The notes: a model not told the origin generated them from the letters alone. 64,000 nt of DNA from JARYGU01 sp033795365 (GCA_033795365.1 JARYGU010000008.1:62001-126000), one strand, 5' to 3'. Positions 34,916 to 43,737 are shown, counted from the stretch's first letter. Numbers and translations: made by a program.

Positions 34916-35098
34916 ATGTTGAGTGAGAACGGGCGCCGCCGGTCCTGGAAGATGGCGGACAGCAACGAAGAACTCGAGGAACGCTACAAGCCGCTCGGCC
35001 TCAGGGCCGTGCTTGCAGCCGCCACGCAACGCAAACCCGAAAAGGCCGAAAGCGAACGGCGCGAAATCCCGCCGGTGCTGCAGCCGCTTTACGACTGA
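34916..35098 (+). CDS. 60-residue protein, member 2 of a paralogous pair
   Basis: 60 residues, charged. RYKPLGLRAVLAAATQRKPE matches the core of the gene at 34534 (YxPLGLxAVLAAA), while the ends differ. GGAG lies 7 nt before the ATG, with a second AAGGAGG just upstream; an internal ATG at 34952 is an alternative. The two genes also share the leader pattern CAAGGAGGAAG. Function unknown. Confidence 0.6.
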   Translation: MLSENGRRRSWKMADSNEELEERYKPLGLRAVLAAATQRKPEKAESERREIPPVLQPLYD

Positions 35099-35189
35099 CC
35101 TTTTGACCGTCCTGCACGTCCGGAAGGACCGCAGCGACATTTTGAATGCGCCATCCCTCTTCAGGATCGATTCCGATGCAGGGGGAGGC

Positions 35190-35957
35190 TTAGAAAAGCG
35201 AAAGCTGATCGGCGGCGGAGGTTTCGGGCTTTGCCTTTTCCGGCAGGGCCGCCACCTCGACCGGCGCCTGGATCTCGGGACCTGTGTTCCTGACCTTGTT
35301 GACGAGGTCGGACACGGCGATCGCTTCGAAGAAATCCTCTTCGGCGGGCTGCAAGAGATCGGCGATTTCGCGCGGCTCCTGCGTCTTGCAGTCGAGCCAG
35401 CGGGAAAAGTCCTCCGGACGAATGACGACCGGCATGCGGTCGTGGATCTGCGAGATCGCTCCGCTGGCGCGTGTCGTCAGGATCGCGCCGGTATCCACCT
35501 CGGACCCGTCGGCCGACGACCAGGTTTCCATCAATCCCGCGAACGCCACGATCTCTCCGCTCTTTCGCGGGCGGATCCAGTAGGCCTGCGCCTTTTCTGC
35601 GCTCTCCTTCGACGGCCGGCGCCATTCGTAGAAGCCGGAAGCGGGCACGAGGATGCGGCGGTGGCGCATCGCTGCGCGAAACGAGGCCTTGCCGATCGCC
35701 GTCTCGGCGCGGGCATTGATGAGCAGCGGGAAATCGCGCGGGTCCTTGACCCAGGCCGGCGTCAGCCCCCAGCGCACCAGCAGCGCCCGGCGCTCCGGCA
35801 GGTTGCTTCCGCGCATACGGCGCTCGCCGTCGATGACGACCAGGATCGGCTGGGTGGGGGCGATATTGTAGCGTGCGGGAAACTCCTCCAGATCCATGAG
35901 CCCGAGGAATTCCCGCGCAAGGTCGGTCTTGGCCGTCAATGCAAATCGTCCGCACAT
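35190..35957 (-). CDS. yedK: SOS response-associated peptidase-fold protein (YedK/HMCES)
   Basis: 255 residues. SRAP domain: the second residue, Cys2, is the one that crosslinks abasic sites in single-stranded DNA. Conserved RYNIAPTQP, NARAETA, PASGFYEW (Glu near 112) and the histidine in IHDRMPV (about 160) complete the active site. It shields abasic sites during replication. It diverges from the NUDIX gene over 60 nt. No LexA box was recognised. Confidence 0.92.
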   Translation of the reverse strand: MCGRFALTAKTDLAREFLGLMDLEEFPARYNIAPTQPILVVIDGERRMRGSNLPERRALLVRWGLTPAWVKDPRDFPLLINARAETAIGKASFRAAMRHRRILVPASGFYEWRRPSKESAEKAQAYWIRPRKSGEIVAFAGLMETWSSADGSEVDTGAILTTRASGAISQIHDRMPVVIRPEDFSRWLDCKTQEPREIADLLQPAEEDFFEAIAVSDLVNKVRNTGPEIQAPVEVAALPEKAKPETSAADQLSLF

Positions 35958-36017
35958 GGCCTTGTCCTCGCACTTTGCCTATAAGAGGTCAATCGCCAGC
36001 GCCAACCGGATTCGCCC

Positions 36018-36476
36018 ATGCCGTCCAATGTCCATCCCGCCTCTTCCGCCATACTGGAGCGAGGCGGCCGCTATCTGCTGGTCCGCCGGAGCAATCCGCC
36101 GGCGGCCGACATGTATGCCTTTCCCGGCGGCCGTGGCGAAGCGGGCGAGACGCCGGCGCAAACCGCGCTTCGCGAATTGGCGGAGGAAACGGGCATCTTC
36201 GCCGCCAATCCCCGGCTTTACGCCACCTACGACCTTCCCGGCGAGACAAAGGAAGGGCGCGGCGCGGTGCATTTCTTCCTCTCTGTCTTCAAGGTCGAGG
36301 CCGACGCGTCCGCAGTGGCGGTCGCCGCTGACGATGCGGCCGATATCGGCTGGTACACCGCCGCCGAGATCATCGATCTGCCGGTGCCGGAAAGCGTGCG
36401 CGACTGCATCGCCCGCCTGGAGGCGGACAGGGCCGGCGGATCGTCGGCGCCCTTTCACCGCACGGGGTTGCGCTGA
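36018..36476 (+). CDS. NUDIX hydrolase
   Basis: 152 residues. The Nudix box is complete at about 38-60: GGRGEAGETPAQTALRELAE then ETGI. It hydrolyses a nucleoside diphosphate linked to another moiety; the substrate cannot be told. ADP-ribose or oxidised nucleotides are possible. Its stop is followed at once by the ATG of the next gene, so the two are cotranscribed. Confidence 0.88.
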   Translation: MPSNVHPASSAILERGGRYLLVRRSNPPAADMYAFPGGRGEAGETPAQTALRELAEETGIFAANPRLYATYDLPGETKEGRGAVHFFLSVFKVEADASAVAVAADDAADIGWYTAAEIIDLPVPESVRDCIARLEADRAGGSSAPFHRTGLR

Positions 36477-36914
36477 ATGCCCGGATTTTCGCTCGCTTGC
36501 CGTCTTGCAGTCTCTTGCGCCCTCGCCTGGCTTCTTGCGGCCGCCGTCGCGTCGGCTCAGCAGCCGGCGCAAGGCCAGCCCGCCGCCCCTCCGGCGGGGA
36601 CGGAAAAAACCGCCCCCTATGACGAGCGGCTGGAGCGACTTTCCGAAATCCTCGGAGCGGTGCACTACCTGCGCAACCTCTGCATCGGAAAGGGCGAGGA
36701 TGCCTGGCGCAACAATATGCAGCAGCTTCTCGATCTTGAGGCGCGCAACGAATCGGGACGCAAGGAGCGACTCACTGCGGCATTCAACCGCGGATACCGC
36801 TCTTTCGCTTCGGTCTATACGTCGTGCACCCCGCCAGCCGTGGTCGCTGAGGAGCGTTACCGTAACGAAGGAGCAACACTTGCCTCGGAAATCACGGCCC
36901 GCTTCGGAAATTAG
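36477..36914 (+). CDS. secreted TIGR02301-like protein
   Basis: 145 residues. Residues 1-28 are a signal peptide (LAWLLAAAVASAQQ). The mature part has a Pro/Gln linker then a helical domain with SEILGAVHYLRNLCIGKGED and YTSCTPPA. Two Cys could form a disulfide. It resembles the alphaproteobacterial TIGR02301 family (from memory), whose role is unknown. It begins directly after the NUDIX stop. Confidence 0.75.
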   Translation: MPGFSLACRLAVSCALAWLLAAAVASAQQPAQGQPAAPPAGTEKTAPYDERLERLSEILGAVHYLRNLCIGKGEDAWRNNMQQLLDLEARNESGRKERLTAAFNRGYRSFASVYTSCTPPAVVAEERYRNEGATLASEITARFGN

Positions 36915-36963
36915 GGAATTATTTACCTCTTTTCACGGGACCCCGTGTCGTTTTGGGAAAAGG

Positions 36964-36982
36964 CTGTTAAGCTTGTTAACAG
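36964..36982. promoter_or_regulatory. short inverted repeat upstream of a small gene
   Basis: CTGTTAA (36964-36970) and TTAACAG (36976-36982) are perfect arms 5 nt apart, 15 nt before the next start. A second small palindrome, CACGG / CCGTG, lies near 36938. Likely operator or promoter region. Confidence 0.4.
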
Positions 36983-36997
36983 TGTAGTAAGAACTGA

Positions 36998-37276
36998 ATG
37001 CCCCGCATGGAAGGTATGATGGAACCTAGCCTCAACGATATCGATGACATGATCGTCCACGAGAAGATGCAGGCGGCCCTGGAATACCAGAACGAAGCAT
37101 GGGCGGACGGCATGGCGGACGGCATCGAGCCGGAAATCATCGCCGATGCGGCTATCGTGCTCGCCATGCGCGAGACCATCCGCATCCACGGGGAAGACGG
37201 CGCCGAAGCTCTTCTCAATTCACTGCGCGAACGCATGCTTGCAGGCGAGTTCTCCCCCGAGCGCATCCTGCAATAG
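36998..37276 (+). CDS. acidic 92-residue protein of unknown function
   Basis: 92 residues, mostly helical and acidic (LNDIDDMIVHEKMQAALEYQ, then EIIADAAIVLAMRETIRIHG). Similar short proteins seem to recur in Rhizobiales, but I know no function. The start is uncertain: internal ATG codons at 37016 and 37019 follow GGAAGG closely. No signal peptide or membrane segment. It may share a transcript with the exported-protein gene 16 nt downstream. Confidence 0.6.
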   Translation: MPRMEGMMEPSLNDIDDMIVHEKMQAALEYQNEAWADGMADGIEPEIIADAAIVLAMRETIRIHGEDGAEALLNSLRERMLAGEFSPERILQ

Positions 37277-37292
37277 GCTGGAAAGTCAGGCC

Positions 37293-38051
37293 ATGCAGAC
37301 GGCACTCAACCGGAACCGGCTGGTTCGCAGCATTGCCATCATATTTGCTGTCCTGCTTGCGAGCTCCGGCGCGGTTTTCAATCCCGGCGCCGCTTTCGCG
37401 CTGAGCGAGCTCAGGCAGATCCCGGGCCAGACCGCAAGCGACGATACCGCCGGCGAAAGCCCCGCCGAGGAAGAGAGCGAAGATCCGCTTCAGCTTCCGA
37501 TGCCCGATCCGCTGGTCCGGAAGGACGAGCCGGTGACGGAAAACTCCAATACCGGTTCGGACAACGGTACAGGCACGGCGACGGCCGCGGAAATTTCCTT
37601 CGACATCTCGAAAGCGCCGGAACCCGTGCGGCGGATGCGCGAACTGATCGTCGAGGCGGCGGCATCGGGCGACATAGAGCGGTTGCGCCCCCTGCTCGGC
37701 AAGGGAATGACCCAGACCCAGGTGAGCCTCGTCGAGACGACGGAAGGACCGGTCGAAACGCTGAAGGGGCTTTCCGGCGATTCGGAGGGGATGGAGATCC
37801 TCGCAATCCTCCTCGACATCCTTTCCACCGGCTATGCCCGTATCGATGCCGGTACACCGGAGGAGATGTATGTCTGGCCCTATTTTACGGAAAAGGCGCT
37901 CGATTCGCTTTCGCCGCCCGAAAAGGTGGAACTGCTCCGGCTGGTCACGGCAGGCGACTTCGCCGACATGCAGGAGTTCGGCAGCTACAATTTCTACCGC
38001 ATCGGCATCACGCCGGACGGGCAATGGAAATTCTTCATCGCCGGCGACTGA
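37293..38051 (+). CDS. exported protein of unknown function
   Basis: 252 residues. A signal peptide covers residues 1-37 (LVRSIAIIFAVLLASSGAVF to AFA). An acidic Glu/Pro/Thr/Gly linker (about 45-100) precedes a globular domain with PEPVRRMRELIVEAAASGDI, TGYARIDAGTPEEMYVWPYF and YNFYRIGITPDGQWKFFIAG. The final segment looks like a small beta-sheet domain. I recognise only that Rhizobiales carry similar proteins. Likely periplasmic. Confidence 0.65.
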   Translation: MQTALNRNRLVRSIAIIFAVLLASSGAVFNPGAAFALSELRQIPGQTASDDTAGESPAEEESEDPLQLPMPDPLVRKDEPVTENSNTGSDNGTGTATAAEISFDISKAPEPVRRMRELIVEAAASGDIERLRPLLGKGMTQTQVSLVETTEGPVETLKGLSGDSEGMEILAILLDILSTGYARIDAGTPEEMYVWPYFTEKALDSLSPPEKVELLRLVTAGDFADMQEFGSYNFYRIGITPDGQWKFFIAGD

Positions 38052-38215
38052 CACGTTTCAGGCAGCTGGCGGACGAGCCCCCGAAACAGCCGGCTGTTCC
38101 TGCATCCCAGCCGATCGCAGCGCGCAAGCAGGCTTGCGAAGAGGCTCCGGGCATTCTACCTCATGCTATAAATGACTTTTCGTCCTGAAACCCGCGCCAA
38201 CGTTGGACAGATACC

Positions 38216-39067
38216 ATGCCATCCGTCACCCTATCCGATCGCGCCTTCCTCACCGTTTCCGGCAAGGATGCGGAGGATTTCCTGCAGGCGCTGATCACTA
38301 CGGACCTGCCCTCGCTTCCGGAAAGCGAGACGCGGCCCGGTGCGCTTCTGACGCCTCAGGGCAAGATCCTCTTCTATTTCCAGATCAGCCGCGACGGCGC
38401 CGGCGGTTTCCTGATCGAGACGGAAGAAAGCCAGCGCGACGCGCTCGCCAAGCGCCTCACCATGTACAAGCTGCGTGCGGCAGTCGACATCGCAATGCGC
38501 TCTGAGACGCAGACCGCCGTCGCCTGGGGCGAAGACGCCGAAAGGCTCGAGGGTGCCGCGCGCGACCTGCGCTTCGTCAAGGCCGGCACCGCGCTCCACC
38601 GCCGGCCGGGCGAAGGCGGTAGCGATCCGGCGGCCGCCTATGACGCATTGCGCATCGCCAGCGCCGTTCTGGAATCGGGCGCCGATTTCGCTCTCTCGGA
38701 CGTCTTTCCCCATGACGTTCTCCTCGACCTTTCCGGGGGCCTTTCCTTCCGCAAGGGCTGCTATGTCGGCCAGGAGGTAGTGTCGCGCATGCAGCATCGC
38801 GGCACGGCACGCCGCCGGCCGGCGATCGTCAACGGCGATGCGGCGCTGCCGGCTTGCGGAACGGAAATCGTCGCGGGCGGCAAGCCGGTCGGCACGCTCG
38901 GCACGGCGGTCGGCGCAAGCGGGCTTGCGATCCTGCGCCTGGACCGGGCCGCCGAGGCTATTCGAGGCGGCACACCGATGACCGCAGGCGACGTAACGGT
39001 CACGATCGCCCTGCCGGAATGGACCGGCCTCGCCTTCCCGGAGGACAGCGGAGAGGTTTCGGCCTGA
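38216..39067 (+). CDS. ygfZ: folate-binding protein YgfZ
   Basis: 283 residues. GcvT-like fold; the diagnostic KGCYVGQE motif is at about 181-188. In E. coli YgfZ uses tetrahydrofolate to help assemble or repair certain Fe-S enzymes such as MiaB. TGATG overlap with the next gene couples it to the HD hydrolase. It heads the run ygfZ-HD-phosphatase-nadQ. Confidence 0.93.
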   Translation: MPSVTLSDRAFLTVSGKDAEDFLQALITTDLPSLPESETRPGALLTPQGKILFYFQISRDGAGGFLIETEESQRDALAKRLTMYKLRAAVDIAMRSETQTAVAWGEDAERLEGAARDLRFVKAGTALHRRPGEGGSDPAAAYDALRIASAVLESGADFALSDVFPHDVLLDLSGGLSFRKGCYVGQEVVSRMQHRGTARRRPAIVNGDAALPACGTEIVAGGKPVGTLGTAVGASGLAILRLDRAAEAIRGGTPMTAGDVTVTIALPEWTGLAFPEDSGEVSA

Positions 39068-39696
39068 TGGGCGCTGTGATGAGCCCGAAGTCCGAGGCGC
39101 GCGCCTGGCAGCGCATGCTTTCCGGCCGCAGGCTCGATCTCCTCAATCCCTCGCCGCTGGACGTGGAGCTCTCCGACATCGCGCATGGCCTTGCGCGCGT
39201 GGCGCGCTGGAACGGTCAGACCGGCGGCGATCATGCCTTTTCCGTCGCCCAGCACTCGCTGATCGTCGAGACGATCTTCCGCAGGCTCAACCGCTGCTCG
39301 CCGGACGAATGCCTGATGGCACTCCTGCACGATGCGCCGGAATATGTGATCGGCGACATGATCTCGCCTTTCAAGGCCGTGGTCGGCGGGGGATACAAGG
39401 CCGTGGAAAAGCGGCTGGAAAGCGCGGTGCACCTGCGCTTCGGGCTGCCTCCCGCCACGCCGCGCCTGCTCAAGGACAGGATCAAGAAGGCAGACCAGAT
39501 CGCCGCCTTCTTCGAGGCGACCGAACTCGCCGGCTTCACCCGCGCCGAGGCGACGAAATTCTTCGGTTCGCCGCGCGGCATCACGCTGGAGATGATCGCG
39601 ATCGAGCCGATGCCGGCGACGGAGGCCGAGCGGCGGTTCACCGCCCGTTTCGTGGAGATCGAGGCGCAGCGCGCAGCCGCCCCGGCAGGGGGCTGA
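39067..39696 (+). CDS. HD-domain hydrolase, YfbR-like
   Basis: 209 residues. HD phosphohydrolase: metal ligands in DHAFSVAQHSLIV (His), LLHDAPEYVIGD (His-Asp) and IKKADQ (Asp). YfbR removes phosphate from deoxynucleoside monophosphates; this longer relative may do something similar. The ATG overlaps the ygfZ stop; an ATG 12 nt later is an alternative. Only 3 nt separate it from the phosphatase gene. Confidence 0.82.
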   Translation: MGAVMSPKSEARAWQRMLSGRRLDLLNPSPLDVELSDIAHGLARVARWNGQTGGDHAFSVAQHSLIVETIFRRLNRCSPDECLMALLHDAPEYVIGDMISPFKAVVGGGYKAVEKRLESAVHLRFGLPPATPRLLKDRIKKADQIAAFFEATELAGFTRAEATKFFGSPRGITLEMIAIEPMPATEAERRFTARFVEIEAQRAAAPAGG

Positions 39697-39699
39697 TCC

Positions 39700-40233
39700 A
39701 TGGGCACCATCGTCGTTTCGCCGCTGCCGAAGATCGCCGAAATGGCGGTGCGCCACCATTGCCGCGAAATGGTAAGCCTCATCGCGCCTAAGCAGGATTT
39801 CCACCGTCCCGCGGTGATCGACGGTACGCGCCACCTCATCGTGGGCGTCAACGACATCGCCTTTGCCGGCACCGGCGATCTGGTGGCACCGCAGGAAACG
39901 CATGTGGAGGCGATCATCGCCTTTGCCCGCGGCTGGGACCGCAATGCGCCCCTCCTCATCCATTGCATGATGGGGGTGTCGCGCTCCCCGGCGGCCGCGC
40001 TCGTCGCAGCTCTTGCCGTAGAGCCGGACCAGGACGAAGACGCCCTGGCGGCGAGGCTTCGTGCCGCCTCGCCGCAGGCGACGCCGAATGCCAGGCTGGT
40101 GGCGATCGGCGACAGCCTGCTTTCGCGCGGAGGCCGGCTTGCCGCTGCCGTCAAGCGCATCGGCCGCGGCGCCGATTACGTCGGGGATTGCCCTTTCGTC
40201 CTTTCGGCACGTGCGCAGCGGAGCCCGGGATGA
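39700..40233 (+). CDS. protein tyrosine phosphatase-like protein
   Basis: 177 residues. The loop HCMMGVSRS (about 87-95) is the CX5R signature of Cys-based phosphatases, with the Cys nucleophile near 88. It resembles the small alphaproteobacterial group COG5350 (from memory), predicted tyrosine or dual-specificity phosphatases. Substrate unknown. It lies 3 nt after the HD gene, and its stop overlaps the next ATG (ATGA), tying it to the regulator. Confidence 0.82.
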   Translation: MGTIVVSPLPKIAEMAVRHHCREMVSLIAPKQDFHRPAVIDGTRHLIVGVNDIAFAGTGDLVAPQETHVEAIIAFARGWDRNAPLLIHCMMGVSRSPAAALVAALAVEPDQDEDALAARLRAASPQATPNARLVAIGDSLLSRGGRLAAAVKRIGRGADYVGDCPFVLSARAQRSPG

Positions 40234-41198
40234 CCCCGCGCCCGCCGGTCGAGATCGGCCTCAACGCGGCAGTGGTCGCCGTCGGCAATCGCCAGCCGCG
40301 TATCCTGGTGGTCGCCGGCAACGGGACCGAAGAACGGGATGCGCTTCCCTTCGGCCCCTTCGATCCGCAGCAGCACCGTACGTTCGAAACGAGCCTTCGC
40401 GCGAGCGTCGAAGCCCAGACGGCCCTCAAGCTCGGCTATATCGAGCAGCTCTATACCTTCGGAGACAGGGGCCGCCAAAAACTTCCCGACGAGGCCGGAA
40501 CCCACATGGTCTCCGTCGGCTATCTGGCGCTAACCCGCACCGACGAGGAAGCCAATGAGAAGCTTGCCGAGGCCGGCGCCCGGTGGCGCGACTGGTATGC
40601 CTATCTTCCCTGGGAGGACTGGCGGCAAGGCCGACCGGCCGTCATCGACCAGCAGATCATTCCGGCACTCGCCGCCTGGGCCCGTGAACCCGTTTCCGAG
40701 GAGCGCGCCGGAGCGCTGCCGTCCCGCCGCAGCCGGCTGAGGCTCGCCTTCGGGCTGGATGATTTCCCCTGGGACGAGGAGCGCGTGCTGGAGCGCTACG
40801 AGCTCATCTACGAGGCGGGGCTTGCCGCGGAAGCGGTAACCGACGGCTGGGCGGGCCCCGGCAAGCCGTCGCCTGGCGTCGCCATGCGCCACGATCACCG
40901 CCGGATCGTCGCGACCGCCATCGCGCGGCTGCGCGGCAAGATCAAGTATCGCCCGGTCATCTTCGAGCTGATGGCCCCGGAGTTCACGCTGACGGAGCTT
41001 CAGGCGACCGTGGAAGCGATTTCCGGGCGCCACCTGCACAAGCAGAATTTCCGCCGGCTCGTGGAAGGCGCGGAACTGGTCGAGGCGACCGGCTGCTCGA
41101 CATCGGCGACCGGCGGGCGCCCTGCGGCTCTCTTCCGCTTCCGCCACCAGATCCTGGACGAGCGGCCCGCGCCCGGCCTCAAGGTCGGAGGGCGATGA
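40230..41198 (+). CDS. nadQ: NadQ/NrtR-type NUDIX-winged helix regulator
   Basis: 322 residues. The first 180 residues form a NUDIX-like domain (EIGLNAAVVAVGNRQPRILV) in which the catalytic Nudix box is not recognisable. The last part (KIKYRPVIFELMAPEFTLTE, HKQNFRRLVE, GRPAALFRF) is the winged helix of NrtR-type NAD-biosynthesis regulators. In Rhizobiales the COG4111/NadQ group is predicted to repress nadABC. nadABC lies 3-8 kb away with a palindrome upstream of nadA. Coupled by ATGA to the phosphatase. Confidence 0.75.
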   Translation: MTPRPPVEIGLNAAVVAVGNRQPRILVVAGNGTEERDALPFGPFDPQQHRTFETSLRASVEAQTALKLGYIEQLYTFGDRGRQKLPDEAGTHMVSVGYLALTRTDEEANEKLAEAGARWRDWYAYLPWEDWRQGRPAVIDQQIIPALAAWAREPVSEERAGALPSRRSRLRLAFGLDDFPWDEERVLERYELIYEAGLAAEAVTDGWAGPGKPSPGVAMRHDHRRIVATAIARLRGKIKYRPVIFELMAPEFTLTELQATVEAISGRHLHKQNFRRLVEGAELVEATGCSTSATGGRPAALFRFRHQILDERPAPGLKVGGR

Positions 41199-41222
41199 GC
41201 GAGCCTCGGAGGCGGCAGAATT

Positions 41223-42107
41223 TCAAGGCGAGACGTCGAGAATGGCCTTTGCGAAATCCGCCGGCGCCTCCTGCGGAAAATTGTGTCCCACGCCCGCAAC
41301 GATCCGGCGCTCGTAGGCGGCGGTGAAATGCGGCGCGTCGACGTCCTCGTCGCCCGGAGGATCGACACCGTCGTCCGCGCCCTGCAGAACGATCGCAGGC
41401 ACGGCGATGTCGGGCTGCTCGGCAAGCCTCGCCTCGATCGCCGACAGCGCAGGGTCGCCCGGCGCCAGCCCGTAGCGATGCCGGTAGGAATGAATGACGA
41501 TCCCGACGAAATCCGGATTGTCGAAGGCGGCGGCGGACCGTTCGAAAGTCTCACCGTCGAAGTGCCAGGTCGGCGACCACAGCCGCCAGATCAGCCGGCA
41601 AAGGTCGCGCCGGTTGGCTTCGAGCCCGGCACGGCCCCGTTGCGAGTGGAAATAGTATTGGTACCAGTAGCGGTGCTCCTCCTCCGGCGGGGCGGGGATG
41701 CCGGCTTTGGCGATGTTCTGGATGTTGTAGCCGGTTCCGCAGCTCACCAGCCCGCGCACGCGCTCCGGCCGGAGCGCAGCGACGATGCAGGCAGCCCGCC
41801 CGCCCCAGTCGTAACCGCCGAGGACGGCCTGGGGGATCGCCAGCGCATCCATCAGCGCCAGAAGGTCATATCCGAGGGCGGCCTGCTCGCCGGAACGGGG
41901 CGTCTCGCCCGAGAGGAAGCGCGTCGGACCGAAGCCGCGCAGAAAGGGAACGATGCAGCGCCGTCCCGCCTCGGCCAGCCGGTCCGCCACCTCGTCATAG
42001 GCGTGCACGTCATAGGGAAAGCCATGCAGCAGAACGACCGGCGGCCCGCCGGCCGGACCGGTTTCATGGTAGGCGATATCCAGAGTTCCGGCCTCGACGG
42101 TTTTCAT
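41223..42107 (-). CDS. alpha/beta hydrolase, epoxide hydrolase/dehalogenase type
   Basis: 294 residues. HGFPYD (about 28-33) forms the oxyanion hole. The nucleophile motif GGYDWGG has Asp rather than Ser, as in epoxide hydrolases and haloalkane dehalogenases; GVGHNFPQE holds the catalytic His near 275. The actual substrate is not predictable. The ATG at 42107 has GAGGGG upstream; longer starts exist. It converges on nadQ, with only 24 nt between. Confidence 0.85.
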   Translation of the reverse strand: MKTVEAGTLDIAYHETGPAGGPPVVLLHGFPYDVHAYDEVADRLAEAGRRCIVPFLRGFGPTRFLSGETPRSGEQAALGYDLLALMDALAIPQAVLGGYDWGGRAACIVAALRPERVRGLVSCGTGYNIQNIAKAGIPAPPEEEHRYWYQYYFHSQRGRAGLEANRRDLCRLIWRLWSPTWHFDGETFERSAAAFDNPDFVGIVIHSYRHRYGLAPGDPALSAIEARLAEQPDIAVPAIVLQGADDGVDPPGDEDVDAPHFTAAYERRIVAGVGHNFPQEAPADFAKAILDVSP

Positions 42108-42229
42108 CCGCATCCCCTCGCTGCTGCGCCGGCACACGAGCCCGCTCCCGCCGACACTCGCTTTCCGTCATGGTCGACTCTACCATAGCTCGTTGCGCTT
42201 ATGAATCGAATGCAAATTTGGAGGCAACA

Positions 42230-42592
42230 GTGCCGCTTAACAGATTGGTTATATATGCCCATGACGTCGAGGAGACGGCACGGTTCTACCAGAAGCACTT
42301 CGGCTTCAAGGCAATCAGCGCGCCCGGCGACAGGATTGTCGAGCTGGTCGCACAGGACGGCGGCGCAAATATAATGCTCCATAAGGCCGCGAAAGGGCAG
42401 CGCAGCGGCCAGTCGGTTGTCAAGCTTGTATTCGACGCCGAGGATGTCGAGGCGTTTTGCATAAGATGTGCCGAGAACGGCCTCAAATTTGGCACCGTGC
42501 ATAAAGCGGATGGCTATCTGTTCGCCAATGCCAAAGACCCTTGTCAAAACCCGATTTCGGTTTCCAGCAGAGCCTTCAGGAACCGCGGCTAA
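42230..42592 (+). CDS. VOC family protein (glyoxalase-like)
   Basis: 120 residues from GTG, chosen because GGAGG lies 5 nt upstream. LVIYAHDVEETARFYQKHFG is the beta-alpha-beta unit of vicinal oxygen chelate proteins, with a second half ending NPISVSS. Such proteins can be dioxygenases, glyoxalases or antibiotic-binding proteins. The base composition looks less GC-rich than its neighbours. The esterase-like gene downstream is on the same strand. Confidence 0.8.
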   Translation: MPLNRLVIYAHDVEETARFYQKHFGFKAISAPGDRIVELVAQDGGANIMLHKAAKGQRSGQSVVKLVFDAEDVEAFCIRCAENGLKFGTVHKADGYLFANAKDPCQNPISVSSRAFRNRG

Positions 42593-42643
42593 GATGTTCA
42601 TACCAGTTGGAATGACAATCGTTTCCCGAATGAGGTCTCGCCA

Positions 42644-43699
42644 ATGAGAGAATCGAAATTCAAAGTCGGCTTCCGTGAGGGCACGCTCTACGATCATCGC
42701 CGGCGCAGTTGGTCGGACGATGGACCGCGCCCGATTCAATGGTCGGCCTGGTACCCGGCTCAAGACACGGCCATCGAAAAGCCGTTTCATATGCCGCCGG
42801 CGTCCCCGCTCTTCATCATGGGTTCGGTCGCGAAAGACACACACCTGAACGACGATGAGGAATGCTATCCGGTCGTCCTGCTATCGCATGGCACGGGCGG
42901 AACGGCGTCAAGCCTTGGCTGGCTGGCCCAACGCATGGCGGCAGGCGGCTTCGTGGTGATCGGAGTCGACCACCATGGAAACACGGCCCTCGAGCCCTAC
43001 CGGGCGGAAGGCTTCCTGTGTTGGCGGGAAAGGCCCCGCGACCTGTCCGTTGCCTTGGACATGCTTCATCGGGAGGGGCCTTTTGCAGGTCGGCTGGACC
43101 TGGACTGTGTAGCGTCCGCCGGCTTCTCTCTCGGAGGCTACACGGTCCTGTCCATGGCGGGAGCCATCACCGACATGGCCCTGTTCCGGGAATGGGCCCG
43201 CGGCCTGGCTTTCGGCAACGGGCCGCGAGAGTTCCCCGACCTTGCAGAACATATCGAGCCTCTCCTTCGGGACAGCTCCGTCTTCCGGGATTCGTGGAGC
43301 CGCCAATCCGCCTCCAATCTCGATGAGCGCGTGAAATTGGTGGTCGCGCTCGCACCTGCTCCCCCGGTCAGGGCCTTCACCATAGACAGCCTCCGCGCCA
43401 TCGAAATGCCGGTCACCATCATGGTCGGCAACGCGGATTCGGAAGCTCCCGCCGACATTTGCGCGGTGTGGCTGCACGAGAACCTGCCTCGCAGCTCTCT
43501 CGACCTGCTCGGCCGGAATGTCGGACACTACACGCTGTTGTGCGAAGGGACCGACAAGGGGAAAGCACTGGAGCCGGAGATTTGCAGCGACCTGCCTGGC
43601 GTCGAGCGCAGCGATGTCCACGAAAGGGCTGCCCGAATAGCGCTTTCCGCATTGAAGACGTTGCGAAATCCGGAAAGCATGCCCCGGCAGCGGGTTTGA
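42644..43699 (+). CDS. dienelactone hydrolase-like alpha/beta hydrolase
   Basis: 351 residues. Ser nucleophile in AGFSLGGY (about 165), oxyanion stretch LLSHGTGGTASSLG, and an acid-base pair in the C-terminal third (GNADSE, VGHYTLLCEG). Similar to large lipoprotein-like dienelactone hydrolase/PAF acetylhydrolase-type proteins; it lacks a signal peptide here. It follows the VOC gene by 51 nt and may form a pair for handling a small organic compound. Confidence 0.8.
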   Translation: MRESKFKVGFREGTLYDHRRRSWSDDGPRPIQWSAWYPAQDTAIEKPFHMPPASPLFIMGSVAKDTHLNDDEECYPVVLLSHGTGGTASSLGWLAQRMAAGGFVVIGVDHHGNTALEPYRAEGFLCWRERPRDLSVALDMLHREGPFAGRLDLDCVASAGFSLGGYTVLSMAGAITDMALFREWARGLAFGNGPREFPDLAEHIEPLLRDSSVFRDSWSRQSASNLDERVKLVVALAPAPPVRAFTIDSLRAIEMPVTIMVGNADSEAPADICAVWLHENLPRSSLDLLGRNVGHYTLLCEGTDKGKALEPEICSDLPGVERSDVHERAARIALSALKTLRNPESMPRQRV

Positions 43700-43737
43700 A
43701 ATCAGGAGTTTACGGCCGTACCGCCATGACCGCGCGA

